Positions 7,276 through 15,241 of a stretch of 15,721 nucleotides of DNA are shown one piece after another. The notes beneath the pieces were generated by a model. The model was not told the DNA's origin, did not search any database, and was given only the letters and a program-made list of their open reading frames with translations. This DNA is from CAYUAG01 sp964554015 (GTDB taxonomy: Bacteria; Zhuqueibacterota; QNDG01; CAYUAG01). Both the position numbers and the translations under genes were made by a program. The stretch's first letter is position 1. Each line of letters opens with the position of its first letter. Location: NCBI GenBank assembly GCA_964554015.1, contig CAZKMO010000073.1, forward strand, positions 1 through 15,721, read 5' to 3'.

Positions 7276-9976
7276 GAGTATCTGATTGGTTGGATTTTTG
7301 ATATTTTTCTATGAGCAGACTGAGTTCGGATACGGTGGGATTATCCATTACATCCCGGATAGAAATGGAGGATCCGAATATCTTACGCAGTTCGCTCAGA
7401 AGAGTAGTGGCCAGAAGAGAATGTCCCCCCAGTTCATAAAAATTATCCGTTCTCCCCACCTTGTCTATGCCGAACAAATTTCCCCATATCCGGGCCACCT
7501 TCTCTTCCACCTCGGTCGCGGGTCTGGCATATTCGGTAGTAAGGTGAGGACGGGAATACTTGGTGCGGCTGTTCTCTTTCAGCGCCTTTTCCTTTTGCTT
7601 TATCAGGGCCCGTCTCAGCCAGAGATCAACGCGGGCCTGCAGATCCCGGGTGGACACCACGATATTGGGATAACCGGACCAGCCCACAATTCTCCGGAAA
7701 GCATCCACTCCCTCCGCGGAAGTTATCCCGTTGCGCAGTTCCCGTTCAAACCATTCTTTAAGTTCCTGGGGCATCTGAGTCTTGAGTCCCATGCCCACCT
7801 GACCCCACATATCCCAGTTAATGGAAATAATATTCTGATTCCGGCGCCTCTTATGCCGGAGGGCAAAGGCATCCAGAAAAGCATTGGCTGCACAGTAATC
7901 ACCCAGTCCGATACCTCCCAGCACCGAAGCCACCGAGGAACAGAGAATAAAAAATTCCAGCCGGTGAGAACGCAGAAGTTCACTCAGAATCAGGGTGCCC
8001 TGAATTTTAGGCGCCAAAATTTTTCGGGCTGCTCCGGGCTTTTTAAGCTGCATAATCCCTTCTCCGGGCAACCCGGCGGCATGGATAACTCCCTTTATTG
8101 GTCCCAGTAATTTTTCCGCTCTTTCCAGCTCCCTTTTCGTTTTTTCCCGATCCGTAACATCTGCTGACACCACCCGTATACGGGTACCCCCTTCTTCCAA
8201 TTTTTTCAGCCTTTTGATTTGCCGGCTGATGAGATCCCGAACCCGGTGATTATCTATCCAGGTTTCCCATTTTGTCCGGGAAGGAAAGGATTTTCTGGTA
8301 GTAAGAATAAGCTTGACTGCTTCTGTCCTGCTTAGATATTTTGCCATTACCAGTCCCATGCCTCCCAATCCCCCGGTTATCAGGTAGGTTCCCCCTTTTT
8401 GAGGTGAAAACCGGGAACGCAGATTTTTCTCCAGCCGTACCTTCTCATAGGAATGAATCCAGCGTTGATCCCCCCGAAAGGCTACCATGACCTCAGGAAT
8501 ATCCGCCCTGATTTCAGCCAGGAGTTGATCGGTAACCCGGTTCAGGTCGCCGGGAGTTTCGGGATCAAACTCCACATCCAGATTACAGCATTTAACATTG
8601 GGATACTCCTGGGGAATTACCTTTACCGGACCCAGAAGCGGGGCCTTTTCCGGTATGATGGTTTCCGATCCATTCACTTCCTGCAGATGATCAGAAACCA
8701 CATAAAGATGAACCTCTTGGGGAATGTTTACCTTACCCATACTCTGAGCTATATATAAAAGACTGAAAAAACCCAGATTTTGAAAATAATCTGCCCGGGC
8801 CAAAGGATTTTTGAAACCGGGTTCTTTACCGCCGGTTACATTCCAGAGGTGAATGATTTTACCCGGGATTTTCTCTTTTTTCTCCAGTTCTTTACTGAAG
8901 GCATTGTAGTCAGCAAGTTTTTTGGGATTCACCACATAGGAATTTTTTCCTTTAATTTCAAAGGTTTTCCCTTGCCAGAGGGTGATCACTTCCTGCCCTT
9001 CAGCTCTTAGCTTGCGGGCAATACGGGATCCCAGCCCGCAGGTATCCATAAAAATAAGCGAGCAGATGCGGGTGGTTTTTTTATGATTGACCGAATAGGG
9101 AATCAGGGAGCGCTTCCAGGAAGGAATCCAAAACCAATCCGCCGGATCGGAAATTTTCCGATCCAGCAAGGCTTGGGGATGGAAGGCTAATCCCATAGGT
9201 ATATTTGATCCCAGCCAGAAGGACTGACGATCAAAGGCATAGGTGGAGAGAGGTATTCTCCGGGGTTTTACCGGAGTATAAAAGGAATCCCAGTCCGGAC
9301 GCATTCCTGTTTCCCAGAGTTTTCCCAGGGTCTGCAGGAGGAAAAAATCATCCTTGTGTTTTTCTCCGGAATGAGGCAGGGAAGAAAAAACCGTATTTCC
9401 CTGTGTCCTGGGAACATGCAGGCGAGCCAGGTTGGTTAAGGTTTTTCCCGGGCCCACTTCCAGAAAAATCTTTTTATTCTCCTGGAGAAGCTTTCGCATG
9501 GCCGGGGAAAAGAGAACCGGATTACGGATATTTTTAATCCAGTAATCCGGCGAGATGATTTCCCCCTTTCCAATCCAGTCCCCGGTAACAGTTGACATCA
9601 TGGGTATGCGGGGATCGTGGAGTGTATAGCTATCACAGATCCGGGTGAATGAATCCAGTACCCTATCCATCATAGAGGAATGAAAGGCATGAGAGGTGGA
9701 AAGATAACGGCTGGCTGTGCCCTGCTGGCGCAGTCTCTTTCTAATCAATTCCAGTGCCTTCCGGGGGCCGGAAATAACGGTCAGATGAGGAGCGTTAACT
9801 GCAGCCAGAGAAATGTGCTCTCCCAGCAGGGGAAGGATATCCTTCTCCGAAAGGGATACAGCCAGCATACCTCCGGGAGGAAGCTCCTGCATGAGTTCTC
9901 CTCTTCTGACTAAAAAGGCCAGGCTCTCTTCCACCTTCAAAACTCCGGCAACACAGGCAGCCGCACACTCTCCCAC
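7262..9976 (-). CDS. Type I polyketide synthase, 3' part: AT (C-terminal half)-KR-ACP
   Basis: 904 codons, with GTG at 9976 the first possible start; there is no ribosome site there. This is really the second part of the synthase that begins at 12261, cut off by the duplication at 9711-10536. Numbering here is for this fragment; add 624 for the restored protein. Contents: rest of the malonyl-type acyltransferase with HAFH at 96-99, which indicates malonyl-CoA choice; a linker and the structural half of a ketoreductase (about 283-520); a catalytic ketoreductase with TGGLGGMG (534-541), Ser681, Tyr694 and Asn698 (SSVASVLGGIGLGDYCAAN); and a carrier domain with GGHSL, Ser853 being the phosphopantetheine site. 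The LDD motif of B-type ketoreductases is replaced by LPG, so stereochemistry is not predicted. There is no dehydratase, enoylreductase, methyltransferase or thioesterase. The carrier looks like the hybrid NRPS/PKS type (DNFYELGGHSLLA). Confidence 0.85.
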   Translation of the reverse strand: MGECAAACVAGVLKVEESLAFLVRRGELMQELPPGGMLAVSLSEKDILPLLGEHISLAAVNAPHLTVISGPRKALELIRKRLRQQGTASRYLSTSHAFHSSMMDRVLDSFTRICDSYTLHDPRIPMMSTVTGDWIGKGEIISPDYWIKNIRNPVLFSPAMRKLLQENKKIFLEVGPGKTLTNLARLHVPRTQGNTVFSSLPHSGEKHKDDFFLLQTLGKLWETGMRPDWDSFYTPVKPRRIPLSTYAFDRQSFWLGSNIPMGLAFHPQALLDRKISDPADWFWIPSWKRSLIPYSVNHKKTTRICSLIFMDTCGLGSRIARKLRAEGQEVITLWQGKTFEIKGKNSYVVNPKKLADYNAFSKELEKKEKIPGKIIHLWNVTGGKEPGFKNPLARADYFQNLGFFSLLYIAQSMGKVNIPQEVHLYVVSDHLQEVNGSETIIPEKAPLLGPVKVIPQEYPNVKCCNLDVEFDPETPGDLNRVTDQLLAEIRADIPEVMVAFRGDQRWIHSYEKVRLEKNLRSRFSPQKGGTYLITGGLGGMGLVMAKYLSRTEAVKLILTTRKSFPSRTKWETWIDNHRVRDLISRQIKRLKKLEEGGTRIRVVSADVTDREKTKRELERAEKLLGPIKGVIHAAGLPGEGIMQLKKPGAARKILAPKIQGTLILSELLRSHRLEFFILCSSVASVLGGIGLGDYCAANAFLDAFALRHKRRRNQNIISINWDMWGQVGMGLKTQMPQELKEWFERELRNGITSAEGVDAFRRIVGWSGYPNIVVSTRDLQARVDLWLRRALIKQKEKALKENSRTKYSRPHLTTEYARPATEVEEKVARIWGNLFGIDKVGRTDNFYELGGHSLLATTLLSELRKIFGSSISIRDVMDNPTVSELSLLIEKYQKSNQSDTHGSA

Positions 9977-10536
9977 ACTGTGACCTATGACCGCCCGGGG
10001 GATTATTCCCCATGATTTCCAGAGTCGGGTCAGGGCATAGGATATGACAAAAACCGCAGGTTGGGCAATCCGGGTTTGTTTGATCTGCTCGGCTGCCCGG
10101 ACTTGGTCTTCCCCGGAGGGATACTGGCTGTGTCCTGCTGGCGCAGTCTCTTTCTAATCAATTCCAGTGCCTTCCGGGGGCCGGAAATAACGGTCAGATG
10201 AGGAGCGTTAACTGCAGCCAGAGAAATGTGCTCTCCCAGCAGGGGAAGGATATCCTTCTCCGAAAGGGATACAGCCAGCATACCTCCGGGAGGAAGCTCC
10301 TGCATGAGTTCTCCTCTTCTGACTAAAAAGGCCAGGCTCTCTTCCACCTTCAAAACTCCGGCAACACAGGCAGCCGCACACTCTCCCACACTGTGACCTA
10401 TGACCGCCCGGGGGATTATTCCCCATGATTTCCAGAGTCGGGTCAGGGCATAGGATATGACAAAAACCGCAGGTTGGGCAATCCGGGTTTGTTTGATCTG
10501 CTCGGCTGCCCGGGCTTGGTCTTCCCCGGAGGGATA
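9711..10536. repeat. 413-bp near-perfect tandem duplication inside the polyketide synthase acyltransferase
   Basis: Copy 1 is 9711-10123 and copy 2 is 10124-10536. By eye they differ at two positions: C9720 versus T10133, and A10101 versus G10514. The copies abut directly, with one extra shared base at the right end. 413 is not a multiple of three, so the duplication shifts the frame and splits the synthase gene. With one copy removed, 12261-7262 measures 4587 bp, exactly 1529 codons including the stop. Both differences would change the protein (Gly/Asp at 710 and Ala/Val at 583). It may be a recent mutation or an assembly error. Confidence 0.95.
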
Positions 10537-12261
10537 CATAATCTTCCTGATATCCAGATCAAGATGTGGCTGTAAAATTCGGGAACAGTAATCCACTGCT
10601 TGCCTGAATTCCGGTTCGGTCTCATACAGCTGCCGCCCCATGTTGATATGCTGGGCTCCCTGGCCCGGAAACATAAACACCATTTCCGGGGACGGATCCG
10701 CTTTAACCGGAGAGCTGATTTCCTGAAGTTTTGCCAGTACCTGCTCTCTGCTTTCACCTGCCACCGCCCGGCGCAGAGAAAAATGCCTGCGCCCCTGGGT
10801 CAGGGTATAGGCAGCATCCAGCAGATTGATATTTTTATTTTCCCGAAGATCCCGGCTGAGATTGCGGGCCATGACCTGCAGGGACTGGGGAGTGTGGGCA
10901 GAAAGCAAAAAAAGATTACCAGAACGTAATTTTTTAGATGATTTCTGCCGGGGCGCTTCCTCCAGTACCAGGTGCGCATTAGTCCCTCCAAATCCAAAGG
11001 CACTCACTCCTGCCCGACGGGGATATTGTCCAGCGGACCATTTCTGCAGCCGGGTGTTTATGTTAAAGGGACTGTTTTCCAGATCCATATGGGGATTGGA
11101 CCGAGTAAAATGAAGGGTGGGGGGTATGGTTTTATGGTATAGGCACAGGACTGTCTTTATAAAAGCTGAAATCCCGGCTGCAATATTGAGATGGCCCACA
11201 TTGGTCTTTACCGAACCTAAAAAGCAGGTATGCTCATTAGAGGGCCCAAAGACCTGCTTCAGGGCCTCAAACTCTATGGGATCTCCCAGCAGGGTTCCGG
11301 TTCCGTGGGTTTCAATATAGGTGATGCTGTCAGGCTGGAACCCCGCCTGCTTAAGGGCTGCCCGGATCACCCGCGCTTGTCCCTCCTGACTGGGTGCGGT
11401 GAATCCGGCTTTTCCGTTGCCGTCATTATTGATGGCCGATCCCTTTATTATCGCATATACTGTATCCTTATCCTCAAGAGCTTTTTCCAGAGGCTTAAGC
11501 ACCACCACCCCGGCTCCGTCTCCGAAGACAGTACCGTCCGCCTGGGCATCAAAAGAACGGCAGTGGCCATCAGAGGAAACCATGAATCCTTCCTGATGCA
11601 GATAGCCGCTTTTGGGCGGATAGGACAAGGACACTCCCCCGGCCAAAGCCATACTGCAACTGCCGTTTCTGATTCCCTGGCAGGCCAGATGAACCGCTAC
11701 TAGAGAAGTCGAACAGGCGGAAAGAAGGGTGAAGCTGGGCCCCTTCAAATCCAGCTTGTAAGAAATGCGGGTGGCAATGTAGTCTCGCTGATTAAGCACA
11801 AAAGCATCGTAAAATTCCGTGGCATTGCTGGTCTGCGCCACTACCCTGCGAAGCCATTCCTGGTTTTCATTGGCTCCCAGATACAGTCCGATAATATCCG
11901 GACAGGACTCCGACACATACCCGGCCTTTTCCAAAGCTTCCCAGCAGCATTCATGCAGCAATCGGAACTGAGGGTCCATTTTTTCGGCTTCCTTGGGCGG
12001 ATAACCGAAAAAATCGGCATCAAACTGATCAGTATTCTTAATTATTCCTTTGGCCTTGACATATCTGGGATTTTTATATTCAGAAGGCTGAATCCCGGCT
12101 TCCCGCAGTTCCTTGTTGGAAAAAAAGGAAATGGTCTCTTTCCCCTGCACCAGATTCTTCCAGAATTCCTCGGTGTTTTCCGCCCCCGGAAACCGCCCCG
12201 ACATCCCAATAACTGCAATATCAGCAGGTTTAGAATAATTTTTTTTGTTATGAGCAGTCAT
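10030..12261 (-). CDS. Type I polyketide synthase, 5' part: KS-AT (truncated by frameshift)
   Basis: 743 codons, the last 30 or so out of frame. The start ATG at 12261 has an AAGGAAA site 8 nt upstream. Residues about 13-435 are a ketosynthase with an intact Cys-His-His triad: C183 in SACSTSLVA, H319 in ETHGTGTLLGDPIE and H357 in KTNVGHL. The condensing step is therefore active, and the cysteine rules out a decarboxylating KSQ loading domain. The acyltransferase begins at about 527 (FMFPGQGAQ, 529-537), with the nucleophile Ser624 in GHSVGE. The true sequence runs to about residue 713 (LRQQ-TAS), after which the frame enters the second copy of the 413-bp duplication and continues as nonsense (IPPGKTKSGQ...) to a stop. 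Restored, the gene encodes one 1528-residue module, KS-AT-KR-ACP. It lies downstream of the phosphopantetheinyl transferase gene on the same strand. Confidence 0.9.
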   Translation of the reverse strand: MTAHNKKNYSKPADIAVIGMSGRFPGAENTEEFWKNLVQGKETISFFSNKELREAGIQPSEYKNPRYVKAKGIIKNTDQFDADFFGYPPKEAEKMDPQFRLLHECCWEALEKAGYVSESCPDIIGLYLGANENQEWLRRVVAQTSNATEFYDAFVLNQRDYIATRISYKLDLKGPSFTLLSACSTSLVAVHLACQGIRNGSCSMALAGGVSLSYPPKSGYLHQEGFMVSSDGHCRSFDAQADGTVFGDGAGVVVLKPLEKALEDKDTVYAIIKGSAINNDGNGKAGFTAPSQEGQARVIRAALKQAGFQPDSITYIETHGTGTLLGDPIEFEALKQVFGPSNEHTCFLGSVKTNVGHLNIAAGISAFIKTVLCLYHKTIPPTLHFTRSNPHMDLENSPFNINTRLQKWSAGQYPRRAGVSAFGFGGTNAHLVLEEAPRQKSSKKLRSGNLFLLSAHTPQSLQVMARNLSRDLRENKNINLLDAAYTLTQGRRHFSLRRAVAGESREQVLAKLQEISSPVKADPSPEMVFMFPGQGAQHINMGRQLYETEPEFRQAVDYCSRILQPHLDLDIRKIMYPSGEDQARAAEQIKQTRIAQPAVFVISYALTRLWKSWGIIPRAVIGHSVGECAAACVAGVLKVEESLAFLVRRGELMQELPPGGMLAVSLSEKDILPLLGEHISLAAVNAPHLTVISGPRKALELIRKRLRQQDTASIPPGKTKSGQPSRSNKPGLPNLRFLSYPMP

Positions 12262-12412
12262 ACTCTGTTTCCTTATGAAAATGCTTGAAGAACGGAATGC
12301 CTATCTCTTCTTATAACCACCCTGGGGAAACGATTCCGGAAAGAACACACTGCTGCCCTGTATCCCGGATCGACAGCATATCTGCGGCAGAATCCCCGAT
12401 ATTCCTTTTAGT

Positions 12413-12940
12413 TCAGTGAAACCGCACCTGNNNNNNNNNNTCGCCGGGAAGACAGTCCAGCCCGATTCCCACCGCTTTCAGAAAGCTTTCCTTCCAGGTC
12501 CAGAGAGTAAAAAAATAGGAAAGTCTGCCCTGCGGCGACATCTCTTTAAATACTCTGCGTTCCTGAGAGGAGAGACTTACATTTACCAAGCCCGGAGTTA
12601 TGTCCTGGATTTTTTCAATATCCACCCCTACCGGTTCCGTATCCAGGGCGCAAAGAATCCATTTACCGGAATGGGACAGGTTGAAATGCAGGGACGGATC
12701 TGAAATCAGGATTGGTTTCCCCTTCTTGTTTGTTCCGAAAACAATGTGCTGGTTAGTAAGACCGATTTTTTCTCTGATTAAAGCCCGGAGTAAAAGCTCC
12801 CCCCATAAAACCTGATGGGCAGACTCCGGTTTTCGGTAGCGCCGGACTTTTTTCTGTTTTTCAGGACTGATGTGGACAAGAAGAGAAAAAAATTCTCTTT
12901 TCTCCAGATTAGACGGACATTGTAAGGCATATAGGTTCAT
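12413..12940 (-). CDS. Sfp-type 4'-phosphopantetheinyl transferase, 3' end broken by assembly gap
   Basis: This enzyme moves the phosphopantetheine arm of CoA onto the serine of carrier domains, here most likely Ser1477 (restored numbering) of the adjacent synthase. 166 residues are readable before the N run. Family motifs are in order: KGKPIL (73-78), HFNLSHSGKW (85-94), PVGVDIEKI (103-111) with magnesium ligands D107 and E109, and LWTWKESFLKAVGIGL (146-161) with E151 and K155. The usual C-terminal 40-60 residues lie in or beyond the gap at 12431-12440. After the gap the in-frame reading stops at once (QVRFH, stop at 12413), but another frame is open to a stop at 12301-12303, only 39 bp before the synthase start. 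The gap length is probably not really ten bases. The start ATG at 12940 has a poor ribosome site. Confidence 0.88.
   Translation of the reverse strand: MNLYALQCPSNLEKREFFSLLVHISPEKQKKVRRYRKPESAHQVLWGELLLRALIREKIGLTNQHIVFGTNKKGKPILISDPSLHFNLSHSGKWILCALDTEPVGVDIEKIQDITPGLVNVSLSSQERRVFKEMSPQGRLSYFFTLWTWKESFLKAVGIGLDCLPGXXXXQVRFH
12431..12440. other. Assembly gap (ten Ns)
   Basis: Ten undetermined bases lie inside the 3' part of the phosphopantetheinyl transferase gene. The round number suggests a placeholder, so true length, reading frame and continuity across it are unknown. Confidence 0.99.
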
Positions 12941-13064
12941 TATATACAGTTTAATGAAAGGAAATTCGTTTTAAGTCATTTATTTTATCCACTTATAGTA
13001 TGTATGTAATACGGATAATCCGCAATAAGGTTACACAGAGTAAAACCCTGGTTTGAATAAAGAA

Positions 13065-13093
13065 AAGTTAGGGAAATTATCAATAGTTGTCAA
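13065..13093 (-). promoter_or_regulatory. Possible promoter of the phosphopantetheinyl transferase/polyketide operon
   Basis: On the minus strand a perfect TTGACA (13093-13088) is followed after 17 bp by TAACTT (13070-13065), which matches TATAAT at only three of six positions. A start near 13058 would leave a leader of about 118 nt. The -35 box is convincing; the -10 is weak. Confidence 0.35.
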
Positions 13094-13352
13094 GAAATTT
13101 AAAGAACACACCCTAACTGACTGCATTTGAACTAATCATAAAAAAATAATTGCCATTTCCCTTAAAATTTATTAAATAAAAATTTTAACGTTACTAACTC
13201 TATACAGAATTAATATATTTCATAATCATGTCTGATATGACCAGGATAGATGCAGGTAAGTTGCGAGAAGCTGAAGGGAAAGTATAAAGGCAGAAAAGAA
13301 AACGGAAAAATGGGGTGATGGAATAAAATGAAAGACAACATCAAAAAGCATG

Positions 13353-13371
13353 CCCTGAGCTTGTCGAAGGG
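13353..13371. repeat. CCCTGAGCTTGTCGAAGGG element
   Basis: A 19-bp partly palindromic sequence (CCCT and AGGG ends) in non-coding DNA. To my knowledge this exact word recurs as an intergenic or gene-edge repeat in unrelated bacteria, and is often mistranslated as HALSLSKG, which is also the translation here in one frame. Only one copy is present in this window. Confidence 0.5.
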
Positions 13372-13533
13372 ATAAAACAAAGAAGAATGGAGGATGGAAA
13401 AGGGATAAGGGAATTTAAAAAAAATCAGAATATTAAATTGAGAATTATATTTTAAATTTCAATCTATATGTCAAAATCAGTTTAGAGGCCCTTCCGGGAG
13501 GATATATCTATAGAACTCTATTTACCAAAAAAC

Positions 13534-13566
13534 ATAAGCCCCTTCAGGTGCTTTATGCTTTAGCAT
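13534..13566. repeat. Imperfect palindrome (REP-like)
   Basis: ATAAGCCCC pairs with GGTGCTTTAT around TTCA, with one mismatch and one extra base. It is followed at once by ATGCTTTAGCAT, itself a small palindrome. It resembles decayed repetitive extragenic palindromes; no function is assigned. Confidence 0.35.
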
Positions 13567-13600
13567 TAATAACGAACCATACGAACAAAACAAACAAGCA

Positions 13601-13670
13601 TAAAAAATAATAAAATAGTTCATATAGTTTATTTTGTTAACTGGTGATTTTGGCGGGATGGGAAGGTTTT
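13601..13670. repeat. 70-bp dispersed direct repeat, copy A
   Basis: It begins in AATAATAAAATAGTTC and ends GGATGGGAAGG. It aligns without gaps to 13911-13980 with about 12 differences over 70 bases. A related piece in inverted orientation (CGAACCATACGAAC) lies just to its left at about 13573-13586, giving a degenerate hairpin. Confidence 0.6.
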
Positions 13671-13839
13671 TACATTAAATAAAAAACAAGTTTCCTTGGT
13701 TGTTTTGGTCATTGGAATTTAGATATAATTTGTTATTTGGTATTTGTGATGTGAATTTTTCTCTCTAAAATGAGCACTGCTTCATGGTAATTTTAATCAA
13801 GATATTTGATGCGTGTAATGTGGGGTTTATTAGGTGTAT

Positions 13840-13870
13840 TATTCCACAATTCCAGCATTCCATAATTCCA
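13840..13870. repeat. GGAATA-type repeat, inverted copy
   Basis: The reverse complement contains GGAATTATGGAATGCTGG followed by AATTGTGGAATA. This is the same family as 6187-6216 (both begin GGAATTATGGAA on the minus strand), more than 7 kb away in another spacer. Confidence 0.5.
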
Positions 13871-13910
13871 ATAATTACCATTCTGTTTATCCTGTCAAAA
13901 TAAAATTATA

Positions 13911-13980
13911 TTAAAAATAATAAAATAGTTCGTATAGTTCGTTTTGTTAGTTGCTGATTTTGATGGGTTGGGAAGGCTGT
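13911..13980. repeat. 70-bp dispersed direct repeat, copy B
   Basis: Second copy of the repeat at 13601-13670, offset by exactly 310 bp, containing ATAGTTCGTATAGTTCGTTT. It ends 4 bp from the stop codon of the beta-barrel gene, so it would be in that gene's 3' untranslated region. Confidence 0.6.
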
Positions 13981-13983
13981 ATC

Positions 13984-15210
13984 TCAAATAGTAACACTGC
14001 AGCCCAAACTGATAATTTGATTACTGTAGGAATAATATTCATCATTTGATTCATTGTTTAAATATAGATAATTTAAAAACACCAGCAGGCTGCGGGCGAA
14101 CCCTTTAATTCGTAATGTTTTTTCAAAATAAGCCCAGAGAACCGGTACAGTATCCTTTCGTTGAGTTCCCTCCAGAATATTCCCCTCCGGATCGTAAACC
14201 GGCCGGTCATACTTCTTGACCGTATATGAACTCCCTAATTTCAAACGAATACTCCAGGGAAGAATCTGGGTCAATTCCAGGGAAATTTCCTCCATATCAT
14301 AACTGTAGGAATCATCATAAAGCTCATCATTGGTCTCATAGCCGGAATCCTGCCCTGACAGTACTCTCACCCCTCCGGAAGGATTTCTTTGCATGGCGGC
14401 TTCCAACGCCATCCCTGTCTTGGCTGCCAGGGACTGGGCAATCCTCAGGGATCCGAATAGCTGGAACACCGATGAACCTTCTGATTCCACCTGCACTGTA
14501 CGATCATGAACCTCACCCTGACCGGATGCATTCCCTCCCTTACCCTTACCTTTTCCGCGACCACTCTGCCCCAAATCCATTTCCTCTATATATTCATAAC
14601 TTTCAACCGGTTCAATAAATTCTTTGTAACCTGCCTGTATATTTGTGATAATAGTGGTTCTGGTTTTAAGAAAAAAACTTGATCTGATAAACGCAGCCGA
14701 TTCTAAAAAACTAAACTCCGGGAGTTCCTTATAATTTCGGTATTTCAATTGTGTCCCCATAACCCAGTCATTGGTGGTATTTTTATCAAAACGAAAGTTT
14801 ACATACCCTTGTATGAGTTCATAATTATAGTATACATATTCATCCTGATTAAACCGCCGGCTTCCCTGAATCCCCCATAACATTAAGGGAGCGGATTCAT
14901 ATGACCGCCAGGTACCAGTTACTCCAATATTATGAAAAAAATACCTGCGGGTAGTAAATTCATCAAACAAAAAGACAGAACCGTTGTAAAAAAACCTTAC
15001 ATTCCCATTTTCAAAAGAATAATTATAAAAAAGAGATAACTGAGGCTGATAGATCACATCTGATATATTTTCATAATTGCGATAAGCATTTCCGTCCAAA
15101 ACTGTACCGTAGGAAATATTCAGCCCCGCCTGAGAATATCCCGGGGAAATAGCACTAAAGATAAGGATTATACCAATTAATTTAGAATATAAATATTTGA
15201 TGGGAGTCAT
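13984..15210 (-). CDS. Outer-membrane beta-barrel protein with a Gly/Lys-rich insert
   Basis: 408 residues. A signal peptide (hydrophobic core about 11-22, cleavage near GYSQA at 24-28) is followed by many amphipathic aromatic strands separated by short acidic turns, the pattern of a transmembrane barrel (PQLSLFYNYSFENGNVRFFY, NYELIQGYVNFRFDKN, SIRLKLGSSYTVKKYDRP, LLVFLNYLYLNNES). An insert at about 214-228, SGRGKGKGKGGNASG, is strongly basic and probably a surface or periplasmic loop. No family is recognised. The ATG at 15210 is 31 bp after the stop of the calcium-repeat gene and has only a weak ribosome site, which suggests cotranscription. The two products may act together at the cell surface. 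Confidence 0.75.
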   Translation of the reverse strand: MTPIKYLYSKLIGIILIFSAISPGYSQAGLNISYGTVLDGNAYRNYENISDVIYQPQLSLFYNYSFENGNVRFFYNGSVFLFDEFTTRRYFFHNIGVTGTWRSYESAPLMLWGIQGSRRFNQDEYVYYNYELIQGYVNFRFDKNTTNDWVMGTQLKYRNYKELPEFSFLESAAFIRSSFFLKTRTTIITNIQAGYKEFIEPVESYEYIEEMDLGQSGRGKGKGKGGNASGQGEVHDRTVQVESEGSSVFQLFGSLRIAQSLAAKTGMALEAAMQRNPSGGVRVLSGQDSGYETNDELYDDSYSYDMEEISLELTQILPWSIRLKLGSSYTVKKYDRPVYDPEGNILEGTQRKDTVPVLWAYFEKTLRIKGFARSLLVFLNYLYLNNESNDEYYSYSNQIISLGCSVTI

Positions 15211-15241
15211 GGATAAGCTCTCAAGATTGTTAAAAAAAGGA

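Larger units (their letters stand above)
12941..13983. other. Long AT-rich intergenic region with repeats, no convincing gene
   Basis: This 1043-bp spacer lies between two leftward operons. It holds the possible promoter at 13065-13093, the CCCTGAGCTTGTCGAAGGG element at 13353-13371, a decayed hairpin at 13534-13566, two 70-bp direct repeats (13601-13670 and 13911-13980) and a GGAATA-type copy at 13840-13870. Only tiny open frames occur (for example 13228-13287, 19 codons). It probably also contains the 3' untranslated end of the beta-barrel operon. Confidence 0.6.

Noticed and set aside
7286..8110. Plus-strand open frame of 274 codons
   Set aside because: It is antisense to the KR-ACP part of the synthase; the translation shows no domain and is explained by the codon bias of the real gene.
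9976..9978. Independent start for the second half of the synthase
   Set aside because: The GTG lies inside the GHSVGE active-site motif, so it cannot be a genuine gene start; the split is due to the duplication.
13228..13287. Small plus-strand open frame, 19 codons (MSDMTRIDAGKL...)
   Set aside because: There is no ribosome site, no similarity that I recognise, and it lies in repeat-rich spacer DNA.
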